Source: Salinimicrobium tongyeongense
GTDB lineage: Bacteria; Bacteroidota; Bacteroidia; Flavobacteriales; Flavobacteriaceae
NCBI RefSeq assembly: GCF_026109735.1
Contig: NZ_CP069620.1
Location: 3,100,001-3,164,000, forward strand
Direction: 5' to 3'
Length of the DNA: 64,000 bases
Shown here: positions 51,633 to 61,039 of the stretch, piece by piece
How positions within the stretch are numbered: the first letter of the stretch is position 1
How the letters are laid out: the number at the start of each line of letters is the position of its first letter
Notes under the pieces: generated by a model
What the model saw: only the letters and a program-made list of their open reading frames with translations
What the model was told of the DNA's origin: nothing
The model's database searches: none
Made by a program: the position numbers and the translations under genes

Positions 51633-52421
51633 ATGGACCACCAGGAAATTATAAAGCAAATTAGCGCTCAAAAACAATATTCAAATCTAAGGTTCAGGAT
51701 AAAGACCAGGGCTGAAGCGTTTACCCAAAACCTCTTTTATACATTATTTGATAAAGACACTCCTGTAGAGGAAAACCTCGATAAACTCGCAGCCGATTTT
51801 AAAGAGCTGGGCGACCTGGTTTGCTGGGAACCAGGCAAATCCTGCTCCGAGATATGGGAAGATTACTGCAGCAAGCTGCCTCAGTTGCTCGATAAGATCA
51901 ACCTTGATGCCGTTGCCATTGCAAACAACGACCCGGCAGCAAACTCGGTAGAGGAGGTGTACCTTTCTTATCCTGGTTTTTTTGCTATCGCGGTTTACCG
52001 TCTTAGTCACGAACTCTATAAAATGAACCTGCCCCTCGTGCCCCGATTAATGACCGAATGTGCCCATAAATTAACGGGAACCGACATTAACCCGGGGGCG
52101 CAAATTGGAGATTCCTTTTTTATTGATCACGCAACCGGGGTGGTGATTGGCGAAACCACTATCATAAAGAACAACGTAAAACTTTACCAGGGCGTAACTT
52201 TGGGCGCTTTATATGTAGAAAGGGAATTGCGCAATAAAAAGAGGCATCCTACCATAGAAGACAATGTGACCATCTATGCCAACGCCACCATCCTTGGAGG
52301 CGAAACAGTGATTGGGGCAAACAGCATTATAGGAGGGAATGCCTGGCTCACCCGCTCGGTGCCTGCAAATTCGTTTGTCACCCATGACCCGGTAATTAAA
52401 ATTAAAAATCTTCAGAAATGA
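51633..52421 (+). CDS. cysE: serine O-acetyltransferase
   Basis: Makes O-acetyl-serine from serine and acetyl-CoA, first step of cysteine synthesis. The 262-aa protein has an N-terminal helical domain (residues 1-135) and a left-handed beta helix with LTGTDINPGAQIGDSFFIDHATGVVIGETTIIKNNVKLYQGVTLGAL holding the catalytic Asp-His pair, and TIYANATILGGETVIGANSIIGGNAWL. It overlaps cysM by 4 bases (ATGA), so the two enzymes of the pathway are translated together and may form the cysteine synthase complex. Confidence 0.95.
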   Translation: MDHQEIIKQISAQKQYSNLRFRIKTRAEAFTQNLFYTLFDKDTPVEENLDKLAADFKELGDLVCWEPGKSCSEIWEDYCSKLPQLLDKINLDAVAIANNDPAANSVEEVYLSYPGFFAIAVYRLSHELYKMNLPLVPRLMTECAHKLTGTDINPGAQIGDSFFIDHATGVVIGETTIIKNNVKLYQGVTLGALYVERELRNKKRHPTIEDNVTIYANATILGGETVIGANSIIGGNAWLTRSVPANSFVTHDPVIKIKNLQK

Positions 52422-53308
52422 ATCGAACAGTACTGGATTTAATAGGAAATACTCCTCTTGTGAGGGCACAAAAGCTGGTGGAGAACCCGGCTGTGGAATT
52501 ATATTTTAAACTTGAGGGGCAAAATCCCGGAGGTAGTGTAAAAGACCGGCCGGCCTATAACATGATAAAAAAGGCTTTGGAAAGGGGAGATATTACCCGA
52601 GAAACCAAATTGATTGAAGCTACCAGCGGGAATACCGGTATTGCCCTGGCTATGGTGGCAAGACTGCTCCATCTCGATATTGAACTTGTAATGCCCGAAA
52701 ATTCTACTGCGGAAAGAGTACAGACCATGAGGGCATACGGCGCAAAAGTGATCCTTACCAGTGCCGATGGAGGCATTGAAGGCTCAAGGGATTTTGCCGA
52801 AGCCAGGATGAAAGAAGGAAATTATTTCATGCTCAACCAGTTTGGCAATGACGATAACTGGCAGGCTCATTATGCCACTACCGGCCCCGAAATATGGCGG
52901 GATACCAACCAGAAGATCACCCATTTTGTCTCTTCCATGGGTACTACGGGTACCATTATGGGCACTTCCACGTACCTCAAAGAGCAGGATAAGAACGTGC
53001 AGATTGTGGGTGTACAGCCGGGGGATGATGCCCGTATCCCCGGAATCAGAAAATGGCCCAAAGAATATTTGCCCTCCATTTTTGATGATACTAAAGTAGA
53101 TCGAATTCTTGAAGTAACAGAACCTGAAGCCAGGGAAATGACAGCCAGGCTGGCCGAAGAAGAAGGCATTTTTGCCGGGATGAGCAGTGGGGGTGCCGCC
53201 GCCGCCGCCGTAAAGCTCTGCAACGAACTCGAAAGTGGGCTGGTGGTGAGCATTGTTTGTGACAGGGGAGACCGCTACCTGTCATCCGATTTGTTCGAGA
53301 AGAAATAG
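52418..53308 (+). CDS. cysM: cysteine synthase (CysM type)
   Basis: PLP enzyme that makes cysteine from O-acetyl-serine and sulfide or thiosulfate. The 296-aa protein has the PLP lysine Lys42 in GQNPGGSVKDRPAYNMI, the SGNTGIALA loop, MPENSTAERVQTMRAYGAKV, SSMGTTGTIMGTSTYLKE (phosphate site) and GIFAGMSSGGAAAAAV. It lacks the C-terminal extension of some CBS proteins. The -DRPAYNMI and short length are nearer CysM than CysK. It is coupled to cysE by an ATGA overlap and ends at the terminator 53341-53376. Confidence 0.94.
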   Translation: MNRTVLDLIGNTPLVRAQKLVENPAVELYFKLEGQNPGGSVKDRPAYNMIKKALERGDITRETKLIEATSGNTGIALAMVARLLHLDIELVMPENSTAERVQTMRAYGAKVILTSADGGIEGSRDFAEARMKEGNYFMLNQFGNDDNWQAHYATTGPEIWRDTNQKITHFVSSMGTTGTIMGTSTYLKEQDKNVQIVGVQPGDDARIPGIRKWPKEYLPSIFDDTKVDRILEVTEPEAREMTARLAEEEGIFAGMSSGGAAAAAVKLCNELESGLVVSIVCDRGDRYLSSDLFEKK

Positions 53309-53340
53309 AGAAAGCGCAAAGCCAACAAATAGAGAACAGG

Positions 53341-53376
53341 AAACCCGGGGGTGCCAAAAATGGCATTTTTCGGGTT
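53341..53376 (+). terminator. terminator of cysEM
   Basis: AAACCCG pairs with CGGGTTT, with T residues after it. The loop holds the dispersed palindrome CCAAAAATGGCATTTTTCG (53354-53372), which can fold on itself as an inner stem. Confidence 0.75.
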
Positions 53377-53740
53377 TCTTTTTTCTGAATGGTCTGAAGT
53401 TTCAATGTTGGTATACACTATATATTTTTGCCACTCATTTTGGGGGTTATAGCGTCCAAATCAGGCAAAAAACTTCGGAAATGATCAAAAACCTTCTGAA
53501 AAATGCCCTTTTTTGATACTTCAACACCTAAATTCCCGGAAAATGCTGTGGTAATGTGCTATTTTCCGAAGTAGCTTCCTTTAAAATGCAAAAACATGGC
53601 AAAAAACTGCTTTCTAAGCCTTCGGAAATCAGGAACCTGTAAAAAGCTGATATTCTTTCCGCCGAATTTTCCGCAGAAACTTTTGGAGGAGGCTTTATTT
53701 AGATTATTTTTGCAAAATTGCAATTGAAAGGAACAATTAA
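53377..53740. other. spacer of about 360 bases without a gene, containing dispersed short motifs
   Basis: I find no believable coding frame; the small ORFs are overlapped by terminator and motif sequence. It holds three TTCGGAA/TTCCGAA heptamers (53474, 53564, 53621), an AAAAATGCC half-motif (about 53503) and the helicase promoter at its right end. Part of it looks like decayed sequence of a lost gene. Confidence 0.5.
53682..53712 (+). promoter_or_regulatory. promoter of the DEAD/DEAH helicase gene
   Basis: TTTG at 53682-53685 and TATTTTTG at 53705-53712, separated by 19 bases: a textbook Bacteroidota promoter. The ATG is at 53741. Confidence 0.75.
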
Positions 53741-55258
53741 ATGGCGCAGGATACTTTCGGGATCGTTGAAAAAAAGATAGATAAGGAACTTTATGAGTAC
53801 CAGCAAGAGGATATCGATAAGATATTCAAGGTGTTGGAGGCCCATCCCGAACGCTACAACCTCCTGTACCAGCTGCCTACCGGTGGCGGTAAAACCGTGA
53901 TCTTTTCCCAGATTGTAAGGGAATACATTCAGCGTACCAACAAAAAAGTGCTCATCCTAACTCACAGGATCGAACTTTGCAAACAAACTTCCCGAATGCT
54001 CACCGGCTTTGGGGTGCACAATAAGATCATTAATTCCAGTATCAAGGAGCTGCCAGACCAGGATGAATACATGTGCTTTGTGGCCATGGTTGAGACCCTC
54101 AACAACCGGCTTAACGACGATAAAGTAGAGCTCGATAACCTGGGGATGGTGATTATTGATGAGGCGCATTACAATTCTTTCAGGAAGCTTTTTAAGTTTT
54201 TCAATAAGTGCTTTATCCTTGGGGTTACGGCCACGCCGCTGAGCTCAAACATCAAGCTTCCCATGAAAGACAACTACCGCGAACTTATCGTGGGAGACTC
54301 CATTAGCAGCCTTATTTCTAAAGGGTTTTTGGCAAAAGCCAACACCTACAGCTATGATGTGGGCCTTTCTACCTTAAAAGTAGGGATCAACGGAGATTAC
54401 ACCGTAAAATCTTCCGAAGAACTCTACTCCAATTTTAGCATGCAGGAGAAGCTGCTCGATGCTTATATGGAGAAGTCGCAGGGGAAGAAGACGCTCATTT
54501 TTAACAACGGGATCAACACTTCAAAAGAGGTGTACGAAACCTTCAGGAATGCAGGTTTTGATGTGCGGCACCTCGACAATACCACCAGCAAACAGGACAG
54601 AAAAGACATTTTGAGGTGGTTCAGGAAAAAACCTGATGCGATACTTACCTCGGTGAGTATCTTGACCACCGGTTTTGATGAACCCACCGTAGAGTCTATT
54701 ATTCTCAACAGGGCCACAAAATCTCTCACCCTTTACTACCAAATGATTGGTCGCGGGTCTCGTGTGCTGCCGGGTAAGAGCGAGTTTATCGTAATTGACC
54801 TTGGGAACAATGCAGCCCGCTTTGGGCTATGGAGCGCGCCAATAGACTGGAAACAGATCTTTAGGTCTCCAGATTACTTCCTAGAAAACCTCATTAGCGA
54901 CGAAGAAATTGAACAGAACTTTAGGTATGAAATGCCCAAAGATTTGCGCAAGAAATTCGCCAATACCAAAGATGTGTCTTTTGATGTAGATGAGGAATAC
55001 GACGATATCATCAAAAAAGGCCTTAAATCAAAAACTGTACTGGAACGCTCTCTTGAGCAGCACACCAGCATGTGTGTTGAAAACAGTGAAGATGTTTTTG
55101 ATGCCCGACTTTTAGCTAAAGAACTCGAAGAAGATATCGCTTACCGCATCCGTAAATATTCCTATTGCATTAGCAACAGCACGAAAAATTACCGCGACTG
55201 GCTTAAGGAAGATTACATGAGAAAGCTGCGGCAAAAAATCAATCAGGCGGCATTTTAG
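53741..55258 (+). CDS. SF2 DEAD/DEAH-box DNA/RNA helicase
   Basis: A 505-aa superfamily 2 helicase of the RecQ/UvrB-like 'Res' type. Motifs: Walker A LPTGGGKTVIFSQIV (about residues 46-60), LTHRIELCKQT, VIIDEAHYNSF (DEAH), GVTATPLSS, and in the C-terminal RecA domain IILNRATKSLTLYYQMIGRGSRV (motif VI). The C-terminal 110 residues are charged and helical and have no known domain. A similar protein is present in many flavobacteria, without a proven substrate. It has a near-perfect own promoter and converges on PBP1A. Confidence 0.9.
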   Translation: MAQDTFGIVEKKIDKELYEYQQEDIDKIFKVLEAHPERYNLLYQLPTGGGKTVIFSQIVREYIQRTNKKVLILTHRIELCKQTSRMLTGFGVHNKIINSSIKELPDQDEYMCFVAMVETLNNRLNDDKVELDNLGMVIIDEAHYNSFRKLFKFFNKCFILGVTATPLSSNIKLPMKDNYRELIVGDSISSLISKGFLAKANTYSYDVGLSTLKVGINGDYTVKSSEELYSNFSMQEKLLDAYMEKSQGKKTLIFNNGINTSKEVYETFRNAGFDVRHLDNTTSKQDRKDILRWFRKKPDAILTSVSILTTGFDEPTVESIILNRATKSLTLYYQMIGRGSRVLPGKSEFIVIDLGNNAARFGLWSAPIDWKQIFRSPDYFLENLISDEEIEQNFRYEMPKDLRKKFANTKDVSFDVDEEYDDIIKKGLKSKTVLERSLEQHTSMCVENSEDVFDARLLAKELEEDIAYRIRKYSYCISNSTKNYRDWLKEDYMRKLRQKINQAAF

Positions 55259-55431
55259 TTTTTTATTCCTGCGGAAGTTTTCTTCGGAAGGAGGAGGCTA
55301 TTTAAATCCTGTATTTCGTTAAAGTGAATTTGTTTCTGCTTACATCGGAATTATTGATCTTCATTTAATAAGGATCCTGAGAATAAATTTATTCAGACTC
55401 TTCCGAAGCAATACTTCGGAAAAACCTCTTT

Positions 55432-55491
55432 AAAATTGCCATTTTTGAGAGGAATGCTGTCTTGATTCCTTCCAAAAAGGGCAATTTTCAG
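55432..55491. terminator. long bidirectional hairpin between helicase and PBP1A genes
   Basis: AAAATTGCC(A)TTTTTG at the left pairs with CAAAAAGGGCAATTTT at the right, with a 20-odd base loop. It directly follows the leftward PBP1A stop. The left arm is a copy of the dispersed GCCATTTTTG motif. Confidence 0.65.
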
Positions 55492-55493
55492 CT

Positions 55494-57785
55494 TTAATTT
55501 TTCTTCTTGAACAGGCCTTTGATCTTACTGAAGAGTCCGTCTTTTTTTTCTTTTTTGGCTTTTTTGGGTTCATCCCCTTTGGTGAAAAGCCTTTCCAGGA
55601 AATTATCCCTTTTTTCAGGTTCACAGTTCAGCATCATTTGAACCGTAGAAGAAGGAGCTGCAAATTTTGCCTGCGTAATATCATTGAACTCGGGTTCGGC
55701 ATTCATTTTTTGGAGGAGCAGCGCAAAGGCCGGTAAAGCCGAATTTGCACCCTGCCCCAGGTAGGTTGAAGGGAAACCAATCCTGGCATCATCTGTGCCG
55801 GCCCAGGTCACAGAGACCAGCTTTGGCGTAATTCCCACAAACCAGCCGTCGCGGTTATTTTGGGTGGTTCCCGTTTTGCCGGCGATATCGTTGGGCAAAT
55901 TGTACTTATACCTCAACCTGGACGCCGTTCCGGAGTTCACTGTTCCTTTCATCATTTCGATCATCACCTGCCGTGTAGTGTTCGAAAATGCCGGTTGGGA
56001 GGCGATTTGTGGTTTAAAACTGGCAATTTCGTTGCCATACTTATCCAGGATCTTTGTGAGATAATAAGGTTTGGCTGCTTTTCCACGGTTCACGTAACTT
56101 GAAAATGAGCTGGCGAGTTCGGCGGCGCTCAATTCGGCAGTTCCTAGGGCAAGAGAAGGGTAGGCCGGGAGGTCTTCAGGAAACATCATCTTTTTTGCCT
56201 GGGTGAGCACATTGCCCAGCCCCACATCAAAAAGCACTTTTACGGCAATGGTGTTTATTGACTGTGCCAAAGCCGTGGCCATGGGATAGTTCATGTAAGG
56301 ATCTTCTTCTTCGCTGCCCGAATTGGAAGGCGTCCAGCCACCTTCATAAGTCACCTCCCTCACCGAATAATAGGTGCAGGGGTCAATCCCTGCTTCAACT
56401 GCCGCAGTGTAGACCACAGGTTTGAAAGTAGAGCCAATTTGACGCCGGCTTTGCGACACGTGATCGTATTTAAAGTACTTGTGATTTATTCCTCCCACCC
56501 AGCTTTTTACAGCGCCGGTTGAAGGCTCCATGTTGATCATCCCCATGTTGAGGAACTTCATGTAATGCTGCAAACTGTCGGCTATACTGGCCGAAAGCAG
56601 TTTTTTCTGGCCCCAGTCAAACAGTTCCATGTCGGTTTTTCGATGGAGGGAATCCATAATTTGTTCCTTACTCCAGCCGGCAGCAGCGAGTGCTTTATAC
56701 TGTTTGCTGTTCTGCAGTGCATCTTCCAGAATATCTTTTCTCTTCCAGGGCGGATTTTTTCCGTAAGCTTTCTCAAACTGCCCCTGCAAGGCGGCCATGT
56801 GCTCTTTCATGGCTTCTTCGGCAAGCTGCTGCATTTCATAATCTATAGTGGTGTGAATTTGCAGGCCGTCCCGGTAAAGGTTATAAGAATCTCCGTTTTC
56901 CTTTTTCAGTGTGTCGAGAACTTTACTGAGTTCTTTCTTAAGCTGCGACCTGAAATAAGGGGCCACACCATCGTTATTGCTGAAGTACTGGTAGTTGAGC
57001 TCCAGGGGTTTGGCGCGGTGTTTTACATATTCTTCTGAAGGCAGGTACCCGTATTTGTTCATTTGTGACAGCACCACATTTCTTCTTTGCAGGCTGCGAT
57101 CTGGAAAAAGCCTGGGGTTGTAGTAATGAGAAGCCTTCAGGGTGCCCACCAAAGTGGCAGCTTCATCGAGCGTGAGGTCTTTGGTGCCGGTACTGAAGAA
57201 TTTCATTGCAGCACTTTCTATTCCGTAGGTATTATCGCTAAAAGGAACAGTATTAAAATAGAGCCCTATAATCTCTTTTTTGGTGTAAATATCTTCAAGC
57301 CGCTGCGCAATAATGGCTTCGCGTACTTTATTTACCACAATGCCAAAATGCCCGTAATCTTTGCGCCCAAAGAGGTTTTTTGCAAGCTGCAGGGTAATGG
57401 TGCTACCGCCGCCCGAAGATTCATCGCCCATGAGAATGGTCTTGAAAAAAACGCGGAGCAGGCTGCGGTTATCAATGCCCGAATGTTCGTAGAAACGCAC
57501 ATCTTCGGTAGCGATAAGGGCATCAATAAGGTGTTGAGGTAAATCGTCGTAAAGTACCGGCTGCCTGTCAAAAATGTAATATTTGCCCAGCAGTTTTCCT
57601 TCCGAAGAAAAGATCTCTGTAGCTTCATTTTGATTGAGGTTACGCAGCTCTTCGGTACTGGGCAGCTTTCCCCACCAACCCCAGTAAATACTCAGGAAGA
57701 AAAAGCCAAAGATCGCGATACAACTTAGTAAGATCCCTAACACCCATTTTTTTACAGGTGTTAATTTCAGGTTTTTCAAATTCAT
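55494..57785 (-). CDS. penicillin-binding protein 1A (transglycosylase/transpeptidase)
   Basis: A 763-aa class A PBP. One N-terminal membrane anchor (about residues 14-34) leads into the GT51 glycosyltransferase domain with catalytic Glu94 in ATEDVRFYEHSGID, GGSTITLQLAKNLFGR and EIIGLYFNTVPFSDNTYGIESAA. The transpeptidase has Ser452-x-x-Lys455 in GSTFKPVVYTAAVEAG, SIN (QSINTIA) and GKTGTTQNNRDGWFVG. The C-terminal tail is Lys/Phe-rich (SKIKGLFKKKN). It polymerises and cross-links peptidoglycan in the periplasm. Confidence 0.95.
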   Translation of the reverse strand: MNLKNLKLTPVKKWVLGILLSCIAIFGFFFLSIYWGWWGKLPSTEELRNLNQNEATEIFSSEGKLLGKYYIFDRQPVLYDDLPQHLIDALIATEDVRFYEHSGIDNRSLLRVFFKTILMGDESSGGGSTITLQLAKNLFGRKDYGHFGIVVNKVREAIIAQRLEDIYTKKEIIGLYFNTVPFSDNTYGIESAAMKFFSTGTKDLTLDEAATLVGTLKASHYYNPRLFPDRSLQRRNVVLSQMNKYGYLPSEEYVKHRAKPLELNYQYFSNNDGVAPYFRSQLKKELSKVLDTLKKENGDSYNLYRDGLQIHTTIDYEMQQLAEEAMKEHMAALQGQFEKAYGKNPPWKRKDILEDALQNSKQYKALAAAGWSKEQIMDSLHRKTDMELFDWGQKKLLSASIADSLQHYMKFLNMGMINMEPSTGAVKSWVGGINHKYFKYDHVSQSRRQIGSTFKPVVYTAAVEAGIDPCTYYSVREVTYEGGWTPSNSGSEEEDPYMNYPMATALAQSINTIAVKVLFDVGLGNVLTQAKKMMFPEDLPAYPSLALGTAELSAAELASSFSSYVNRGKAAKPYYLTKILDKYGNEIASFKPQIASQPAFSNTTRQVMIEMMKGTVNSGTASRLRYKYNLPNDIAGKTGTTQNNRDGWFVGITPKLVSVTWAGTDDARIGFPSTYLGQGANSALPAFALLLQKMNAEPEFNDITQAKFAAPSSTVQMMLNCEPEKRDNFLERLFTKGDEPKKAKKEKKDGLFSKIKGLFKKKN

Positions 57786-57940
57786 AGGTTAAGTGTCTGT
57801 CAAAGAAACGAAGACTTACAAAAAAAAGTCCACAAGTTTAAAAAACTTTAGGAAATAATGATTTCCTAAAAGCCTGCTAATGTTTTTGAAGGAAAGTTTA
57901 AAATGTTTTTGCTGCAGCAGAAATTTTCTACTTTTAAACA

Positions 57941-58807
57941 ATGAAAAGATTGGGACACGACAAAACGGTAATCCTTATCACTACCGGACTTTTGCTTTTT
58001 GCAGCAGTTTTTATTTTTACTTACGAAAAAGAGGTCGAAGAATACCAGGCAAAAATCTCTGCCGATGTTAAGATTGAACAAACCTGGGAGCTGCCACCCC
58101 AACTCGCAGAGGTATCGGGCATTGCCTTTTTTGGAACTAACAAAATTGCCTGCGTACAGGATGAAACGGGCAAGATTTTTATTTACAATTTAGAGGCCTC
58201 ACGTATAGAAAAGGAAATTGAATTTACAGGGAACGGCGATTTTGAAGGAATTGCCATTAAAGACGATGTTGCCTTCGCTCTTGAAGCCAGCGGAAAGCTT
58301 TACCGCATAGAAGACTTTTTGAATACCGCAAAAGTGGAAACCTTCAATACTTTTTTTACTGAAGAAAACGACATGGAAGGCCTTTTTTATGACGAGTCTC
58401 AAAACAGGCTCCTGCTTGCCGTAAAGGTTCTTGATCCAAATTCTGAAGATCAAAAAGGCATTTATGCCGCGCAATTGCCTTCTATGGAAGTGAATAAAAC
58501 CCCTGTGTTTACCCTGACTTTTGAAGAGGAAATCTTTAACGAAATTAGGGAAGAGAAGAGGGGAGAGAGCTTTTTTCCTTCCGAAATTGCAGTTCATCCC
58601 GAAAGCGGCGAGATTTACGTGCTTGAGGGAAGGGAGCCAAGGCTGCTGATCTTAGACCCAGATGGCACTCCCAAAGAATTACACCGGCTTGACAAGGATA
58701 AATTTCCGCAGCCGGAAGGCCTTTCTTTCGATGCTTCGGGCAAGCTGTACATTTCAAGCGAGGGAGAGCCGGGAACCATTCACCGCGTAACCATAACATC
58801 TAATTGA
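57941..58807 (+). CDS. SdiA-regulated-domain (YjiK-like) periplasmic protein
   Basis: A 288-aa protein with a membrane anchor (about residues 9-26, VILITTGLLLFAAVFIFTY) and a beta-propeller-like domain: AEVSGIAFFGTNKIACVQDETGKIFIYNL, EGIAIKDDVAFALEASGKLYRI, EKRGESFFPSEIAVHPESGEIYVLEG and FPQPEGLSFDASGKLYISSEGEPGTIHRV. This is the SdiA-regulated/YjiK pattern, whose function is unknown. It is 3 bases upstream of the TVP38-like gene on the same strand, so the two are very likely co-translated. Confidence 0.88.
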   Translation: MKRLGHDKTVILITTGLLLFAAVFIFTYEKEVEEYQAKISADVKIEQTWELPPQLAEVSGIAFFGTNKIACVQDETGKIFIYNLEASRIEKEIEFTGNGDFEGIAIKDDVAFALEASGKLYRIEDFLNTAKVETFNTFFTEENDMEGLFYDESQNRLLLAVKVLDPNSEDQKGIYAAQLPSMEVNKTPVFTLTFEEEIFNEIREEKRGESFFPSEIAVHPESGEIYVLEGREPRLLILDPDGTPKELHRLDKDKFPQPEGLSFDASGKLYISSEGEPGTIHRVTITSN

Positions 58808-58810
58808 TTT

Positions 58811-59521
58811 ATGCCCGATCAAATTGAAACGCCCTCCGTAAAGCAGAGCAAAGCCCCACTGTACATTTCCCTGGCTATTATAGCTGCCCTCGTGCTGGGT
58901 TATTTCTTCATTCCGCAGGTGCAGGAATTCCTCAATACCGCCTGGGAGGTACTCACCAGTGGCGACAAGCAGCGTACGCGGGAATGGGTATCCCAGTTCG
59001 GCTGGTTTGGGCCCATTGTGATCGTGGTTACCATGATTTTGCAAATGTTCCTGCTGGTCATTCCCACTCCATTACTCATGGTAGTTACCGTGCTGGCCTA
59101 CGGGCCCTGGGCAGGAGCCGGTATCTTGTTCGTGGCTGTTTTCATGGCCTCCAGTATAGGTTACTTTATAGGCCGTTATTTTGGGCCGGTGATCGTGGAA
59201 AAACTGGTGGGCCATAAAACTGAAAAAAAGATAGCCGATTTTATAGACGATTACGGCTTCTGGACGGTGATTGTAGTGCGGCTAAGCCCTTTTCTTTCCA
59301 ACGATGCCATAAGTTTTGTAGGCGGAGTCTTAAAAATGGGCTACTGGAAATTTATTGGCGCCACCATGATTGGAATATCGCCCTTGATCGTTTTTATCGC
59401 ATACCTGGGTGGGGATTACGAACGCCTCAAAACCGGACTCATCTGGACGTCTATAATAAGTCTTGTACTATTCATTGGCTTTGTGTGGTGGGATAAAAAA
59501 GTGAGAACCTCTAAAGCTTAA
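58811..59521 (+). CDS. TVP38/TMEM64-family VTT membrane protein
   Basis: A 236-aa membrane protein with about six hydrophobic segments (from LYISLAIIAALVLGYFFIPQ on) and the VTT core: WVSQFGWFGPIVIVVTMILQMFLLVIPTPLLMVVTVLAYGPWAGAGILFVAVFMASSIGYFIGRYFGPVIVEKL, followed by GFWTVIVVRLSPFLSNDAISFVGGVLKMGYWKFIGATMIG. VTT proteins scramble or move lipids; none of the partner genes is in sight. It follows the SdiA-regulated gene after 3 bases and is ended by the strong terminator 59683-59741. Confidence 0.9.
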   Translation: MPDQIETPSVKQSKAPLYISLAIIAALVLGYFFIPQVQEFLNTAWEVLTSGDKQRTREWVSQFGWFGPIVIVVTMILQMFLLVIPTPLLMVVTVLAYGPWAGAGILFVAVFMASSIGYFIGRYFGPVIVEKLVGHKTEKKIADFIDDYGFWTVIVVRLSPFLSNDAISFVGGVLKMGYWKFIGATMIGISPLIVFIAYLGGDYERLKTGLIWTSIISLVLFIGFVWWDKKVRTSKA

Positions 59522-59682
59522 ATTCATCATAACCTCTCAAAAAAGGCATTTTTGAAGAAGATTTTTTCTGAAGCTGTTTGAAATTATCCGCACAGCACTT
59601 TTTTCTGCTGAAATAGCTTCAAAATGACCTGTTTCTTCGGAAGAATAAAGATTTTCTACTTCCGGAATCTCTTTTTAAAAAC

Positions 59683-59741
59683 AAAACTGCCTGAAAAAGC
59701 CATTTCGGGTATCAAAAAATAGCTTTTTCAAGGCAGTTTTT
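59683..59741. terminator. 18-bp-stem bidirectional terminator
   Basis: AAAACTGCCTGAAAAAGC pairs with GCTTTTTCAAGGCAGTTTT (one bulged A), with a 21-base loop and a T-run on the plus strand. It lies between the convergent TVP38-like and dipeptidase genes. Confidence 0.85.
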
Positions 59742-59755
59742 CTTCTGAGGAGTAT

Positions 59756-61039
59756 TTACTCCGCCTGAAGTCTTTGAGCTACCGCCTGTACTTCGTCGAG
59801 TACCCTTAGCAGGTTCTCGCCCCAAAGTTTTGCGATCTCTTCTTTGGTGTAGCCTCTTTTTACCAGTTCAAGGGTGACATTTAACGACTGTGAAGCATCA
59901 TTCCAGCCTTCTATACCGCCGCCACCGTCAAAATCTGAACTTATCCCCACGTGGTCTATCCCAATTTTCTTTACCAGGTAATCTACGTGGTCTACAAAAT
60001 CTGAAATCCCTACCGGCGGAACTTCCTCTTTTAACTCCTGGATTTTTGGCTCGGCAAGTTTCCTCACCTTCCCGAAATTTTCATAGTAGGCTTTGCGCTC
60101 TTCCTCGTCCATTTGCCTTACTTCAGTGCGGGGCAGGAGCTCAAAACCTGCTTTTTTGCCAACTTCGGCATAAACTTCATTCACCGCTGCACTGTAGGCA
60201 TTGTTCTTTTCAGTGTTCAAATAAGAATCAAAAGCAACGGTTTGTATCACCCCGCCGTTGTCTTTTAGCCATTGCAGCTGCTCATCGTCAAGGTTACGGC
60301 TGTGGTTGCATAAACCCCTGGCCGAAGAATGCGAAGCAATTAAGGGAGCTTTTGATAATTCGATCATTTGGCGCATAGCTTCTTTTGAAGGGTGAGACAC
60401 ATCTATCATCATTCCCAGGCGGTTCATCTCTTTTACCACTTCTTTTCCCAAATCGCTCAAACCGTTGTGCAGCCACTCATTGTTGGCCTCGCCGGTATTT
60501 GAATCACAAAGCTGGCTGTGGCCGTTGTGGGAAAGGGACATGTAACGTGCGCCCAGGTCGTGGAATTTTTTGACATTTTTAATATCTGTTCCAACAGGAT
60601 AGCCGTTTTCAACCCCAATCATCGCTACTTTCTTACCCTGTGAAACCAACCGCCTCACCTCTTCACTGCTGGTGGCCAGGCCAATCTGGTCTGGAGCGAG
60701 TTCTTCCACGAGTCGGTGAATGGCTTCAAATTTAGACATGGCCTGTTTGTGCGCCGTCTCGTAACCTGCAGCATTGAGCTCTTCCTGCCCGGTATACACA
60801 ATGAGCCAGGTAACATCTATGCCTCCTTTATCCATTTTTGGAAGGTTCACCTGGGTGTCGAGATTTTGGGTGTAATTTTTTTCAGCAGTAAAATTATCCA
60901 CGTTAATGTCGTTGTGGGTGTCAATGGTTATCACTTCATGGTGGATCTGCTGGGCCTTTTTTAGAAGTTCATCGTCGCTAGACTGGGCACTGGCAGCAAA
61001 GGCCGTGAAAAATAAAAGCAGGAATTTTTTAGAAAACAT
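59756..61039 (-). CDS. membrane dipeptidase (peptidase M19)
   Basis: A 427-aa zinc dipeptidase of the renal dipeptidase family. A signal peptide (MFSKKFLLLFFTAFAASAQ) is followed by the metal site VITIDTHNDINVDNF (His-x-Asp), the bridging Glu in VAMIGVENGYPVGTD, His residues in LSHNGHSQLCDSNTG and MIDVSHPSKEAMRQMIELSKAPLIASHSSARGLCNHSRN, and GIDHVGISSDFDGGGG. It should be exported to the periplasm and split dipeptides. A terminator shared with TVP38 follows. A 433-base spacer without gene precedes it. Confidence 0.93.
   Translation of the reverse strand: MFSKKFLLLFFTAFAASAQSSDDELLKKAQQIHHEVITIDTHNDINVDNFTAEKNYTQNLDTQVNLPKMDKGGIDVTWLIVYTGQEELNAAGYETAHKQAMSKFEAIHRLVEELAPDQIGLATSSEEVRRLVSQGKKVAMIGVENGYPVGTDIKNVKKFHDLGARYMSLSHNGHSQLCDSNTGEANNEWLHNGLSDLGKEVVKEMNRLGMMIDVSHPSKEAMRQMIELSKAPLIASHSSARGLCNHSRNLDDEQLQWLKDNGGVIQTVAFDSYLNTEKNNAYSAAVNEVYAEVGKKAGFELLPRTEVRQMDEEERKAYYENFGKVRKLAEPKIQELKEEVPPVGISDFVDHVDYLVKKIGIDHVGISSDFDGGGGIEGWNDASQSLNVTLELVKRGYTKEEIAKLWGENLLRVLDEVQAVAQRLQAE

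Noticed and set aside
53253-53516. An 87-codon plus-strand frame after cysM
   Set aside because: It overlaps the cysM end and the terminator, has no family pattern and low-complexity composition.
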